NCBI GenBank assembly: GCA_035548515.1
Contig: DASZSW010000006.1
Coordinates: 16,016-80,015, forward strand
DNA from: DASZQY01 sp035548515
GTDB taxonomy: Bacteria; Pseudomonadota; Alphaproteobacteria; Rhizobiales; Kaistiaceae
Direction of reading: 5' to 3'
Length of the DNA stretch: 64,000 nucleotides
Below, in pieces: positions 45,050 to 55,600 of the stretch. Both the position numbers and the translations under genes were made by a program. A model generated the notes under the pieces. It was not told where the DNA came from. It made no database searches and worked only from the letters and a program-made list of their open reading frames with translations. Every line of letters starts with the position of its first letter. Position 1 is the first letter of the stretch.

Positions 45050-45703
45050 ATGACCAATCGGTTCGGCTTCTGGGCGGCGATGGCGGCAGTCGTCACCAGC
45101 GTGGCATATGGCGTCCCGCAGCTTCTGCAGGTCGCGGGCGTTCTGCCAGACCCGTGGGATCGCATCTTCATCTTCGCACCGTCACTGGCGCTGGCGCCGT
45201 CATTCGTACTGACGATGGCTGCAGTGCATGTCGCCGCGTCGGCGCCGTGGAAGGCATTCAGTCTCGGCGCTCTCGGGGTCTCAGTGATGTACGCGACCCT
45301 GGTGAGCATCGTGTACGTCACCCAGCTCAGCGTCGTCATCCCGCACGATATCCGCGGCGAAGGCGCGGCGGTGGCGTTTCTCGCCTGCTGCGGTCAGGGG
45401 CAATTCCTGACCGGGGTCGATCTGTTGGGCTACACGCTGATGAGTATTGCGACGTTGCTCGCCGCGCCGGTGTTCAGCGGTCGCGCAGTCCGGTGGTGGA
45501 TGGCCGGCAATGGTATCCTTGCTCCCTTTCTGATCGCGCAACTAGCGTGGCCGTCGCTCATCTATGCAGGCGCGTTGTGGCTGATCAGCTTTCCGGTGGC
45601 GATGGCGCTCGTCGCCATCAGGTTCACGCGGGAGCCGGCAGCAACGGTGGAAGTGCGTGGTCGCAATTTCGACGCGCGGCTGACGCTCGACTCGACCGGC
45701 TAG
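45050..45703 (+). CDS. Multispanning membrane protein of unknown function
   Basis: A 217-residue protein with about six transmembrane segments (FWAAMAAVVTSVAYGVPQLLQ; IFIFAPSLALAPSFVLTMAAVHVA; FSLGALGVSVMYATLVSIVYV; VDLLGYTLMSIATLLAAPVF; MAGNGILAPFLIAQLAWPSLI; LWLISFPVAMALVAI). I do not recognise the family. The gene has its own 120-bp upstream gap and ends with CTAG shared with the antiporter gene. Confidence 0.75.
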   Translation: MTNRFGFWAAMAAVVTSVAYGVPQLLQVAGVLPDPWDRIFIFAPSLALAPSFVLTMAAVHVAASAPWKAFSLGALGVSVMYATLVSIVYVTQLSVVIPHDIRGEGAAVAFLACCGQGQFLTGVDLLGYTLMSIATLLAAPVFSGRAVRWWMAGNGILAPFLIAQLAWPSLIYAGALWLISFPVAMALVAIRFTREPAATVEVRGRNFDARLTLDSTG

Positions 45704-47499
45704 GCCTTCTTGCCAAACAAGACGCGGACGAGCGCGCTGAGCTCGCGCGGCGACTGGAACAGCGGTATGCGCGGCGGGCGCGCGGCGGTGCGTTCCATGG
45801 CGATGCCGACCTCCTGAACTTCATGCGCGGCGTTGACGCGGCGCACGATGATATCGACCGAACCGGCGGAGATGCGGTCACCGGGCTCGATGTCGCCGCT
45901 CAGTTCGCGCCTGAGCAACGCACCGACGGTGAGATTCTCATCGGTCGCGGCGATTTCCATCGGGTATGTCCGCGCGATATCCACGAGCTTGGTGTCCGGG
46001 CCCAGCGCAAACTCGCCGTATAGGCGCGGATCGTCGGCGCCGGGCTCCCTGCCGGAGAACAAGCGGTCGAGCAGACCGACATACTCCGGCGTGGTGATGA
46101 CGTAGATCTTGTCGCCAGCCTGCGGACGGCCGAAGCGGTGCGGGCGCAGCGTGCGGCCGTCGCGGATCACCAGCGATGGACGGGCCCAGCGTGGAATACG
46201 CTGGCCCTTGGCGACGGCACTCTCCGGGTGGACGACATAAGCGACGATCTCGTGGTTGCTGGCGCCGGGCAACTCGAGTTCGATGCGGTCAACCGGGCCG
46301 GCACGTTTCGGCACGATGAGGCCGAGGAAGCGGGCGACCGGTCCGATCGTCCAGCCCTGCACCAGCAGCGAAGCCAACACCACCACGAATGCGACGTTGA
46401 ACATCAACCGCCCGTTCTGGAGATTGGCGATAACGGGCAGCGTGGCGAGCAGGATCGAAACTGCCCCGCGCAGGCCGACCCATGAGATGAACGCCATTTC
46501 CTGGCGGCTGAAGCGGAAGAAGATCAGGCACACCCACACGGCTACCGGCCGCGCGACAATGATAAGGAACGCCGCCAGCAGCACCGCGCCAAAGGCTATT
46601 CCCGGGAAGGCCGAGGGCGTCGCGAGCAATCCCAGCGTCAGGAACATCGCGATCTGCGCCAGCCACGTGATGCCTTCCTGGAAGCGCGCCAGCGCAACGG
46701 TGTGGCGCATGCGGGCGTTGCCGGAGACAAGGCCGGCGATATACACGGCAAGGAAGCCGCTGCCCCAGAGCATCGCGGCCAGCGCGTACGTCAGCAATGC
46801 CAGAGCCAGCACGACAACGGGATAGAGGCCGGCCTCGAAGTTGGTGCGGTTGACGATCTGGATGATCGCGAAACCGCCGACGAAACCGACGACCGCACCC
46901 ACAACACCCTGCAGGAGCAATTCGCCGACGATAGCAGCGCCGGCATCGCCAAACCCTTGCGCGCCGCCGATGGCGCCGATCAAGGCCAGGGTGAAGAAGA
47001 TCGCTATCGGATCGTTGGAGCCGGACTCCACTTCCAGCGTCGAGCGGACCATGTCGCGGAGGGTGATGCCGCCAACGCGGAGCAGGAAGAACACCGCCGC
47101 GGCATCGGTCGGGGCCACGATGATGCCGAGGAGCAGGCCCTCGCTCCAGGAGAGCCCGAAGATAACCTGCGCCGCCACGCCCACCAGGAGCGCGGTGCCA
47201 AGCACACCGACTGTCGACAGCGCAAGGGCGGGGAGAGCCGCCAGCCGCAGCATGGCGAACCGGGTGACGTAGCCGGAATCGAACAGGATGATCGCAAGCG
47301 CAACCGAGCCTACGAAATAGGCGGCCTGGACATTGTCAAACTCGATACCGATGCCGTCTTCGCCGGCTAGCAGGCCAATCCCCAGGAAGACGAGCAGCAA
47401 GGGTGCGCCGAAGCGCAACGACAAAAGGCTGGTGAACGCCGCGGCCACGACCAGCGCAGCGCCGATCAGGATCGCGATGTTCATCGTGTCGAGAAGCAT
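45700..47499 (-). CDS. K+/H+ antiporter, NhaP2/CvrA-type
   Basis: A 599-residue cation/proton antiporter. The CPA1 membrane domain (about 12 helices, residues 1-400) has FLGIGLLAGEDGIGIEFDN, the family box APTDAAAVFFLLR (about residue 140) and ESGSNDPIAIFF (ND of the ion site, about 165). It is followed by a TrkA-C-like domain (about 410-490, ELELPGASNHEIVAYVVHPES) and a C-terminal CorC/HlyC-type domain (about 510-590, LYGEFALGPDTKLVDIA). The regulatory domains are typical of potassium-proton antiporters. The start is ATG 47499; an ATG five codons later is possible. Confidence 0.9.
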   Translation of the reverse strand: MLLDTMNIAILIGAALVVAAAFTSLLSLRFGAPLLLVFLGIGLLAGEDGIGIEFDNVQAAYFVGSVALAIILFDSGYVTRFAMLRLAALPALALSTVGVLGTALLVGVAAQVIFGLSWSEGLLLGIIVAPTDAAAVFFLLRVGGITLRDMVRSTLEVESGSNDPIAIFFTLALIGAIGGAQGFGDAGAAIVGELLLQGVVGAVVGFVGGFAIIQIVNRTNFEAGLYPVVVLALALLTYALAAMLWGSGFLAVYIAGLVSGNARMRHTVALARFQEGITWLAQIAMFLTLGLLATPSAFPGIAFGAVLLAAFLIIVARPVAVWVCLIFFRFSRQEMAFISWVGLRGAVSILLATLPVIANLQNGRLMFNVAFVVVLASLLVQGWTIGPVARFLGLIVPKRAGPVDRIELELPGASNHEIVAYVVHPESAVAKGQRIPRWARPSLVIRDGRTLRPHRFGRPQAGDKIYVITTPEYVGLLDRLFSGREPGADDPRLYGEFALGPDTKLVDIARTYPMEIAATDENLTVGALLRRELSGDIEPGDRISAGSVDIIVRRVNAAHEVQEVGIAMERTAARPPRIPLFQSPRELSALVRVLFGKKA

Positions 47500-47601
47500 G
47501 CCGCACGGGGTCCCGCTCCGCTGTCCGCCCATCACGGCAGCGCCCAATCAAAGATGATGATTTAAGCGCGGATGTCGAGGCGTTCGTTCGGGAATTTTTC
47601 C

Positions 47602-48822
47602 CTAGGCGAAGCGACGCGCAGCGAGGACCGCATTCAGCCCGCCGAAGGCGAACGAATTGGACAAGGCCACGTCGATCGGCACCTCGCGGGCGGTATTTGG
47701 CACATAATCGAGATCGCAGGCGGGATCAGGCCCGAGGTAGCCAATGGTCGGCGGTGCGAGGTTGTCGCGGATCGCCATGAGTGCCGCTACGAACTCCAGC
47801 GCGCCGGCTGCCCCCAGCGCGTGGCCGACCATGGATTTGGTCGATGACGTGGGGATGGCCGCGGCCCGTTCGCCCAAGGCCGACTTCAACGCCGCCGTTT
47901 CGCTCTGGTCGTTGGCGAGCGTGCCGGTGCCGTGCGCGTTGACATAGTCGACGTCGGCGGGGGTGAGGCCCGCGTCCTTGAGACAGCCGACGATCGCGCG
48001 GGTCATGCCGCCGACGTCGGGGTTGGTCAGGTCCTCCGCGTCGGCGCTCATGCCAAAGCCCACGACCTCGCCGAGGATCTCGGCGCCGCGCGCCTCCGCC
48101 GCCTCAAGCGTCTCAAGGACAACCGCCGCTGCGCCCTCCCCGATGACCAGCCCCTTGCGATCGCGCGAAAACGGGCGACAGGCATCTGGCGCCATCACGC
48201 GCAATGCTTCCCAACTCTTGAGCGTGCCGAGCGTAATGCAGGCTTCCGCGCCGCCGGTGACAGCAGCATCGGCGATGCCGGCGCGCACCATCTGGAAGGC
48301 GAGGCCGATTGCGTGGCTGGCGGACGAGCAGGCGCTGACGATGCCGAACGCAGGGCCGCGCAATCCGATATGCATGGACACTTGGCTTGCCGGCGCATTC
48401 GGCATCAGTTTCGGCACGGTCAGCGGATAAACGCGAGACGCCTTGTCCTGATAGAGCCGCTTATAGGAATCGTCGATGGTGTGAACACCGCCAATCCCGG
48501 TCCCGATGATGCAGGCGGTGCGTTCTGACATCCCGCCGTCGAGGCTGATGCCGGACTGAGCCACAGCTTCGCGGGCCGCCACAATGGCGAATTGCGAGAC
48601 GCGGTCCAGCGGCGCAATCTCGCGCTCGCTGAAGTGGCGTAGAGGATCGAAATCCTTGACCTCAGCCACGACTTCCTTCTGGAGCAGCTCCGGCGGCACC
48701 GAGGTCGGCGTGCCGATGCCGCTGGTACCGGCCTTCAAACTGGCCCAGTACGTCGCCGTATCCTGACCAACCGGCGAAACCACGCCGCTGCCGGTGACGA
48801 CGACGCGGCGGCCGCCGTTCAC
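47602..48822 (-). CDS. Beta-ketoacyl-ACP synthase, FabF-like
   Basis: A 406-residue condensing enzyme. The catalytic Cys is in IVSACSSASHAIGLAF (about residue 165), the His in YVNAHGTGTLANDQSE (about 300) and the second His in KSMVGHALGAAGALEF (about 335), the full KAS II triad. It starts at GTG 48822, overlapping the ACP stop (GTGA). The neighbours are an ACP and LpxD, not the fabD-fabG-acpP-fabF cluster, so it may serve a special acyl chain, for example lipid A acyl groups. Confidence 0.9.
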   Translation of the reverse strand: MNGGRRVVVTGSGVVSPVGQDTATYWASLKAGTSGIGTPTSVPPELLQKEVVAEVKDFDPLRHFSEREIAPLDRVSQFAIVAAREAVAQSGISLDGGMSERTACIIGTGIGGVHTIDDSYKRLYQDKASRVYPLTVPKLMPNAPASQVSMHIGLRGPAFGIVSACSSASHAIGLAFQMVRAGIADAAVTGGAEACITLGTLKSWEALRVMAPDACRPFSRDRKGLVIGEGAAAVVLETLEAAEARGAEILGEVVGFGMSADAEDLTNPDVGGMTRAIVGCLKDAGLTPADVDYVNAHGTGTLANDQSETAALKSALGERAAAIPTSSTKSMVGHALGAAGALEFVAALMAIRDNLAPPTIGYLGPDPACDLDYVPNTAREVPIDVALSNSFAFGGLNAVLAARRFA

Positions 48823-49091
48823 GTCGCGGCGCTCGTGGATTTCGATTGGTCGACGATCTTCTGGATCGCCTTGACGACATCGCCGACGGTGGCGAACTCG
48901 GTGGTCGCGCTATTGGCGTTGTAAGGAATCTGGATGCCGAACTTCTCCTCGAGATCGAAGATCATCTCGAGGGCATCGATCGACTCCAGGCCCAGATCCT
49001 TGAGGCTATCGTCAGGCTTTATCGCGTCGCGCTTATCCGCTGCGACTTTCTTCGCGATGACGGAAATCACATCAGCCGTGACATCGGCCAT
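48819..49091 (-). CDS. Acyl carrier protein
   Basis: A 90-residue ACP. The phosphopantetheine serine is in DLGLESIDALEMIFDLEEKFGIQIP (about residue 36). The site reads ESID where ordinary FabF-route ACPs read DSLD, which points to a specialised ACP. The N-terminal MADVTADVISVIAKKV and C-terminal VGDVVKAIQKIVDQ helices complete the fold. It lies between lpxD (25 bp) and the KAS gene (4-bp overlap). Confidence 0.92.
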   Translation of the reverse strand: MADVTADVISVIAKKVAADKRDAIKPDDSLKDLGLESIDALEMIFDLEEKFGIQIPYNANSATTEFATVGDVVKAIQKIVDQSKSTSAAT

Positions 49092-49116
49092 ATTTCGTTG
49101 CTCCTTTCCCGTTTGC

Positions 49117-50181
49117 CTAGCGGCCCCGGCCGTCTTTTTCCAGAGCCTCTAGGCGCTTCTTGAGGTCGGCAACCTTGGGATACAACGTCTTCAGCCGGCC
49201 GACGTTCATATAGCGTTCCAGCGTCATGGCACGTGGCGATGCAGGATTGCCGGTGACCACAGCCCCCGGCGCGACGTTGGTGGCCACGCCGGAAGCCGCT
49301 CCAATCATGGCATCGTTGCCGATCGTGATGTGATCAGCAATGCCGGCCGCCGCCCCGACGAGAACCCGGTCGCCGATAGTCACGCTGCCCGCAATCCCCG
49401 CCATGCCGCAGATCAGCGCCCCTTCGCCAACCACGACGTTGTGGGCGATCTGCACCTGGTTGTCGATTTTGGTGCCGCGGCCGATGCGGGTGTCGCGCAG
49501 CGTGCCGCGATCGATGGTCGTGCCGGCGCCGATCTCGACGTCGTCCGCGACGACGACGGTGCCCAGCGAGTGAATACGCAGCGGCGCATCGATCGGATTG
49601 CGCGAACCGTCGGGATTGCGAACCGGGATGAACGAGAAGCCGTCCGCGCCGATGACGGTGTTGGCGGCCACGATCACCCGGTCGCCCATCTCGACGCGGT
49701 CGCCAATCCGCACGCCGGGATGGATGAGGCAATTGCGGCCGATCATCACGTCGGCGCCGATGCTGGCGCCGGCGAGCACGACGGTACCCTCGCCGATCGT
49801 TGTGCGGGCGCCGACCATCGCCAGCGGGCCGACACTGACGCCGGCTGCGAGCTTTGCATCCGCAGCGACCGACGCGCCCGGAGCGACGCCGGCGGCGTGC
49901 GCCGGACCCGGATCGAACAACCGCGTAAGGATCGCGAGCGCCATGCGCTCATGGCCCGCGTAGGCGATGGTCGCGAGGCCGGCGGGGACCGCGGCGTCTG
50001 CCTTGACGATCGCCGCTCGAGCTTTTGTGGTGGCCAAGGCCGGGATCGCATCGGCGGTCAGCGCCATCGCCAGATCTGACGCCGTAGCGGCATCGGCAGG
50101 ATGGACGAGGCGGATCACCTCGAGGGCGCCATCACCCGAGACCTCCGTCCGCAAAGCCTTTGCAACATCAGCGAGTTTCAT
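49117..50181 (-). CDS. lpxD: UDP-3-O-acylglucosamine N-acyltransferase
   Basis: A 354-residue trimeric left-handed beta-helix acyltransferase that adds a 3-hydroxyacyl chain to UDP-3-O-acyl-glucosamine in lipid A synthesis. Many hexapeptide repeats (IGEGTVVLAGASIGADVMIGRNCLIHPGVRIGDRV) run from about residue 100 to 320. The catalytic His is in DNQVQIAHNVVVGEGALICG (about 240), and GADGFSFIPVR is the nucleotide/acyl region. The C-terminal helix (KVADLKKRLEALEKDGRG) is typical. Acyl donor specificity could be given by the adjacent ACP. I do not see lpxA, fabZ or bamA next to it. Confidence 0.93.
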   Translation of the reverse strand: MKLADVAKALRTEVSGDGALEVIRLVHPADAATASDLAMALTADAIPALATTKARAAIVKADAAVPAGLATIAYAGHERMALAILTRLFDPGPAHAAGVAPGASVAADAKLAAGVSVGPLAMVGARTTIGEGTVVLAGASIGADVMIGRNCLIHPGVRIGDRVEMGDRVIVAANTVIGADGFSFIPVRNPDGSRNPIDAPLRIHSLGTVVVADDVEIGAGTTIDRGTLRDTRIGRGTKIDNQVQIAHNVVVGEGALICGMAGIAGSVTIGDRVLVGAAAGIADHITIGNDAMIGAASGVATNVAPGAVVTGNPASPRAMTLERYMNVGRLKTLYPKVADLKKRLEALEKDGRGR

Positions 50182-50213
50182 CGTTCGGCTGATAGCCTAC
50201 GGGCCGGTTTCTG

Positions 50214-51308
50214 TCACGGCCTGACGGTCACGCCGCCAGTCGTTGGCGCGGGAACACCGGTGGTACCCGGGAAAGTCAGCGGCAGGCCCCGGACGCTGCG
50301 CGCGGCGAGAAATGCAAATGCTTCCGCCTCGAGGAAATCCGGCGACCAGCCGAGTTCCGCCGCGCCGACGACGGAAATGCCCGCATCCCCCGCAATGCGT
50401 TTCATCAGCACCGGGTTGCTCGCTCCACCACCCGCGACGACGATGCGGTCGGCTCCGCCGGCCATCACAATGCCTTTCACGATGGTTCTAGAAGTGAAGG
50501 CCGCGAGCGTGGCGGCGCCGTTCTCGGTGCTCAGCCCGGCGACGGGCGCGGCGGAGAACGCGTTGCGGTCGAGCGACTTCGGAAACGGCTGCGCGAACCA
50601 TTTGTCGGCAAGCAGAGAGTCGAGCGCCGCGTCGTCGACGACACCCCGGGCGGCAATCGCGCCGCCACTATCCATCGCCGCGCCGGTGCGCGCACGGATG
50701 AAGTCGTCGAGCAGCGCGTTCCCTGGCCCAGTATCTCCCGCCGTGAGCGAACCATCGGCGCCAACACGCGTGACGTTCGCGACGCCGCCGATGTTCACCA
50801 CCGCCATGCTGCCCGAAAAGCGTGTGCGCACGAACAACGCCCGATGGTAGACGGGCACCAGCGGCGCCCCTTGCCCACCGGCCGCGACGTCAGCGGCGCG
50901 GAAATCGCAGACGACCGGCAGGCCGACACGACGCGCCAGCGCGACGCCATCGCCGATCTGCACCGTCAGGTGGCGTTCGGGCGCGTGGAACACGGTTTGG
51001 CCGTGGAAGCCCACGAGCTCGACCCCGATGCCGCCGTTTTCGGCGCGCAGCCGCTCGACGGTTTGGGCGTGCGCGTCGGTGATGATTCGTTCGGCCTCAG
51101 CCAAACGTCCGGGTCGGGCGGCGCGGTCGGACAGCGCGGCCGCGTCGGCCAGCGCTGCACGGAGGACGGCACGCTCGCTTTCCGTATAGGGGCGGAAAAG
51201 GTGCGGGCCGAAGGCCCCGATCTGCTGGCCGTCGGTCTCCAGGACGGCAGCATCGACGCCGTCCATCGACGTGCCGCTCATCAGGCCAAGGACCCTCATC
51301 AAAGCCAT
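50214..51308 (-). CDS. anmK: Anhydro-N-acetylmuramic acid kinase
   Basis: A 364-residue enzyme that converts 1,6-anhydro-MurNAc to MurNAc-6-phosphate in murein recycling. It begins MALMRVLGLMSGTSMDGVDAAVLETDG; it has FHGQTVFHAPERHLTVQIGDG (about residue 105), CDFRAADVAAGGQGAPLVPVYHRALF (about 135), NIGGVANVT and GGGASNPVLMKRI. A start three codons later is possible. It lies 32 bp before lpxD and divergent from tyrS over 69 bp. It works with NagZ (8.3-9.3 kb). Confidence 0.94.
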   Translation of the reverse strand: MALMRVLGLMSGTSMDGVDAAVLETDGQQIGAFGPHLFRPYTESERAVLRAALADAAALSDRAARPGRLAEAERIITDAHAQTVERLRAENGGIGVELVGFHGQTVFHAPERHLTVQIGDGVALARRVGLPVVCDFRAADVAAGGQGAPLVPVYHRALFVRTRFSGSMAVVNIGGVANVTRVGADGSLTAGDTGPGNALLDDFIRARTGAAMDSGGAIAARGVVDDAALDSLLADKWFAQPFPKSLDRNAFSAAPVAGLSTENGAATLAAFTSRTIVKGIVMAGGADRIVVAGGGASNPVLMKRIAGDAGISVVGAAELGWSPDFLEAEAFAFLAARSVRGLPLTFPGTTGVPAPTTGGVTVRP

Positions 51309-51377
51309 TCCCGGTCCTTCGCGTGAAATTCGCCGTCCGGCCTGCTATTGAGGCGGCCTCTCAGGGATAACGCGGTT

Positions 51378-52640
51378 ATGACGGCATTCAAGTCCGAGCT
51401 TCTCGCCACGCTTTCGGCGCGCGGCTTCATCCACCAGATCTCCGATCCGGAAGGCCTCGACGCGAAGGCCATGGCCGGGCGCATCACTGCCTACATCGGC
51501 TTCGACTGCACGGCGCCCAGCCTCCACGTCGGCAGCCTGGTGCAGATCATGATGCTGCGGTGGATGCAGAAGACCGGGCATCGCCCGATCGCGCTGATGG
51601 GCGGCGGCACTACGCGCGTTGGCGATCCCTCCGGCAAGGACGAATCGCGGAAGCTCCTGTCGCTCGACGACATCGAGGCGAACAAGGAGAGCCTGAAGCA
51701 GGTCTTCGCCCGCTTCATCGATTTCGATGCCGGGGCGCTGATGATCGACAATGCAGCGTGGCTGGCACCGCTCAACTACATCGATTTCCTGCGCGACGTC
51801 GGCCGGCACTTCTCGGTCAACCGGATGCTGGCGATGGATTCGGTGAAGCTCAGGCTCGAGCGCGAGCACGAGCTTTCGTTCCTCGAGTTCAACTACATGG
51901 TGCTGCAGGCGTACGACTTCGCCGAGCTCGCGCGGCGGCACGACTGCATCCTCCAGATGGGCGGCTCCGACCAGTGGGGCAACATCGTCAACGGCATCGA
52001 CCTCGGCCGACGCCTCGGCTTACCGCAGATGTACGCGCTGACGACGCCGCTGATTACCACCGCTTCCGGTGCCAAGATGGGCAAGACGGCCGCCGGGGCG
52101 ATCTGGCTCAATGCCGATCGGCTTTCGCCCTACGAGTACTGGCAGTTCTGGCGCAACACGGAGGACGCCGATGTGGAGCGCTTCCTGCGCCTGTTCACGG
52201 AGCTGCCGCTCGATGAAGTCCGCCGGCTCGCGGCACTCCAGGGCGCCGAAGTGAACGAGGCCAAGAAGGTGCTGGCCAACGAGGCGACCGCGCTCCTCCA
52301 CGGCCGCCAGGCATCCGAGGCGGCGGCAGAGACGGCGCGACGGACCTTCGCCGAAGGCGGCGCGGGCGACGCGCTGCCGAGCATCGAGGTTCCGCTCACC
52401 GAGCTTGCCGCGGGGATACCGGTGCTGGCGCTGTTCGTGCGCGCGGGGCTGGCGTCATCCAACAGCGAGGCGCGCCGTGCGGTCGCCAACAATGCCCTCA
52501 GCGTCAACGATGTACGGCTCGCCGACGCCGCGATGGTCGTGAAGGCAAGCGACCTCAACGCGGATGGCGTGCTGAAGCTTTCGCACGGCCGCAAGAAGCA
52601 CGTGCTGGTGCGGCCAAGCGGCGGCGGCGATTTCGTCTAG
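51378..52640 (+). CDS. tyrS: Tyrosyl-tRNA synthetase
   Basis: A 420-residue class I synthetase. The HIGH-like motif is APSLHVGSLVQIMMLRWMQ (about residue 45), tyrosine recognition is around LQMGGSDQWGNIVNGIDL (about 195), and the KMSKS-type motif is GAKMGKTAAGAIW (about 232). A C-terminal S4 RNA-binding domain follows (GLASSNSEARRAVANNALSVNDV). The ATG at 51378 was chosen over an upstream in-frame candidate that has no family sequence. It converges on the AsmA-like gene with a 2-bp gap. Confidence 0.95.
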   Translation: MTAFKSELLATLSARGFIHQISDPEGLDAKAMAGRITAYIGFDCTAPSLHVGSLVQIMMLRWMQKTGHRPIALMGGGTTRVGDPSGKDESRKLLSLDDIEANKESLKQVFARFIDFDAGALMIDNAAWLAPLNYIDFLRDVGRHFSVNRMLAMDSVKLRLEREHELSFLEFNYMVLQAYDFAELARRHDCILQMGGSDQWGNIVNGIDLGRRLGLPQMYALTTPLITTASGAKMGKTAAGAIWLNADRLSPYEYWQFWRNTEDADVERFLRLFTELPLDEVRRLAALQGAEVNEAKKVLANEATALLHGRQASEAAAETARRTFAEGGAGDALPSIEVPLTELAAGIPVLALFVRAGLASSNSEARRAVANNALSVNDVRLADAAMVVKASDLNADGVLKLSHGRKKHVLVRPSGGGDFV

Positions 52641-52642
52641 GG

Positions 52643-55600
52643 CTACTGCGTCGGCCGCTGGAACTCGAAAATCTTGCGGAAGATGCCCGGCGCAACCGCC
52701 GAGAGCGGATTGAAAAACACCTCCGGCTGCGAGATCGGGCCGGCGATGCGGAACGTCACACCGAAGAGCCCCTCACCCGAGCCGCCGCCGAGCGCCAGGC
52801 CGATGATCGGTATCTTGCTGAAGAAGTTGTTGAGCGCATACGCCGGAATGTACGTGCCGGCAATATCGACCTGCGCGCCGGAAAGATCGTAACGCCCCGA
52901 GAAGGTGGCGCCGACCGCGTCACCGGACAGCAACGCATCTTCCACCGCGATCACGTGATCGGTACGGCGGAAGCGTGCGACCATGTGATCGAAGTGAACG
53001 CGACGCGTGCCGAGCGTCTGGCTGGGGTCGCTGGCAATCACGCGCGTCAGAGCGGGTTCGTTGGTGACATCGAAGCCACTGATCTCGAGGGTGCCGAGCA
53101 GCGGGCCCGTACGCGCCGCCTTGCCGGTGAGGACGACGCTGCCGCCCTCGACGTGGGTGTACGCGTTGGTGAAGCGGAGCAGCCGCCCAGCGTCATCGGC
53201 GTTCGCCTGCAAGGTCGTGCCGTTGGGCTGCACCGCGAAATTGAGGGCGATGTCGTCGCCACCGAGTTTGCCGGCGAACGCGACCTTCTGTGTCTCACCG
53301 CCGACCGAGACCAGCGTCAATGACGCGTTGTCGACTTCCTCCTGGTTGAAGCCGATCAGGCGATCGATGCGCGCGTCCAGTGCCAAATCCGGGAAGCCGC
53401 CCGACTGGTCGTTCTTGTCGCGCACATGCTCCATCATGCCACGCAGGTCGAAGGAATCGCCGCGCACGGTGAGCGCATAGCCGCTCTTGCCGCGCGTAAG
53501 TTTCAGCGAGACCGAGTCGCCTGGATGCAGCGACATCCGCGTGATGTCGGCGGACTGGAGGTTGTAGGTTTCGTCGAGCTTGGCGGATCCGGCGAAGCCG
53601 AAACCATCGCCGCTCAGCACAAGATTCTGGACGGAGTAGCCTTCGTTCGCCGGCTTCACGTCAAAGGCCAGCGTCGCCGGCACGCCGATGCCCTTGGTCC
53701 AGCCGATGCCCGGCAGGATGACGCGGGCGCGGCGAAGGTCGAGGTCATAGTGCTGGCCGACGCCGTCGGCGGCGTCCGAGACCAGCGCGCTGATGGTGCC
53801 GGACAGCACCTCGTCGAGGCCGACGCCGAAACGTTTGCGCGCCTCCTCGTCGAGGAGGAGACGGACACGGCGATCACCGGGGGTGTTGTCGGCGTTGCCG
53901 TTGCCGATGGGGAACGACATCGAAACATCGGCGCCGACTCCGTCGATCTTGGCGCGACCGTAGATCGCGACGTCGTCGGGGGTGACGGTGATAGCGACGT
54001 CGGCGGCGCTGACAGTGCGCCCTTCGAACGGCTTCTTGCTGGCGACGTCGTTGGTCTTCACCACAACCTTCCAGTCGACGTCGGCGTCGGTGATGCCGTC
54101 GCGCAACGGCAGGCGGACCGAGACGTTCGCGGTTCCGTTGCCGGAAAGATCGGCTGGCACCATCTCGCGGCGGGCGAGCGCGCGGAGCGGGTCGGAGTCG
54201 GCAACTTCGGCAAGCGCGGCCGCGCTGCCCGATAGTTGCACCTCGATCAGTCCATCGGCGGGGCGTTTCGAGGTATTCGGCACCGCGAAGGCGCCGTTGT
54301 CGACGGTGACCACGCCGGAGGGGACCTTCACCTCGCCCTTCTCCAGATCGATGCCCACCGTCGAGCCGGAGACAACGACGTTGCCGGATGCATTCACGAT
54401 CGGCGGCAGCTTGCCGAAGGTGGTGAAGGACGCGTCGGCGAACTGCATGTTGAGACGAAGGGCGTCGTCCGGCAGCACCGGCCGCTTGCCGGTCCACAGG
54501 ACGCCCGGCGGAATGGCGGCCTCGAAGCGGCCGGAGACCAGCCGGCCGGAGCCGACGTTTTTCAGCACCCAGCGGCGCGCGCCGGGCGCGATCAGCGGCA
54601 CCCACATCTGCTTCAGCACGCTGGCATCCATCGGCGAGAAGGTCGCCGCCATGGCGAGCGACGGGGTAACACCGCTGAAGCCGAGGCTGCCGGCAGCGGC
54701 GACCGCCGAATCCTGCGCCTGGATCACCGCGTTCTCGACGTTGATCACCTTCGCCTTCATGTCGGCCACGCCGTTCACCGCGATGCGCTGCGAGATAATC
54801 GGCGGCTCGCCGGAATCTTCCGGCGCCAACACCGCTCCGGGCGATTCAATCTCGAAGCCGTAGCGGCGGTCGGCGGCATCGCCCTCCGGGAAAATGCGGC
54901 CGGTCACGACCCCACGCGTCTGGCCGAAGTAGAACGTCGAAGGATCGAGGATCATCTGACGGCTGGCGACGTCCCAGTGGACCTTCACCGTCGCCTCATC
55001 GAGCAGCACCGAGTCGCGGTCCTCGCCGAAGCGGATCACGCCGGCGCCGAAGTCCAGCCGCGCGTTGGCATCCTGCACTGCGCCGTTCTTGTCGAAGCGA
55101 ATGTTGGCGCGGCCATACAGCGGAATGTCCGCGGTCAGCAGGCCGTCATCGTCCCCGAGGCTCGGAAAAATATCGGCGATAGTGAGCTGCGAGAAGACCG
55201 CCGACATCATGTGGCTACCCGAACTCGCATCGAGATCGCGCTCGATGGTGGCGGTCCATCGGCCACCGTAGCCGGAGGTGGCCAAAGTCACGTTCAGCGC
55301 CGAGGTCGTCTTGTCGAGCGCGACGTTGAGATCTGTGCCGGGGAACCGGCGCTCCTGACCGTTGGTCGAGAGGCTGATGGTCCCGTTGACCACGCCGAAG
55401 CGTTCGAAGCCTGCGTCGATCGCCGCTTCCATCTGCGGTTCGATGCCGCGGTCCATGATGTAAAGGGCCGCCAGCAGATCGGGGAAGCCGCCATCGGCCG
55501 CGTCGATCTCCGCCGGAGACAAGGTTGGCGGTGGAGCTGCCGCTTTCGCCGGTGCCGGTGTATCCGCGTTGCCGAGATAGATGGAACCGCCGCCGCCGCG

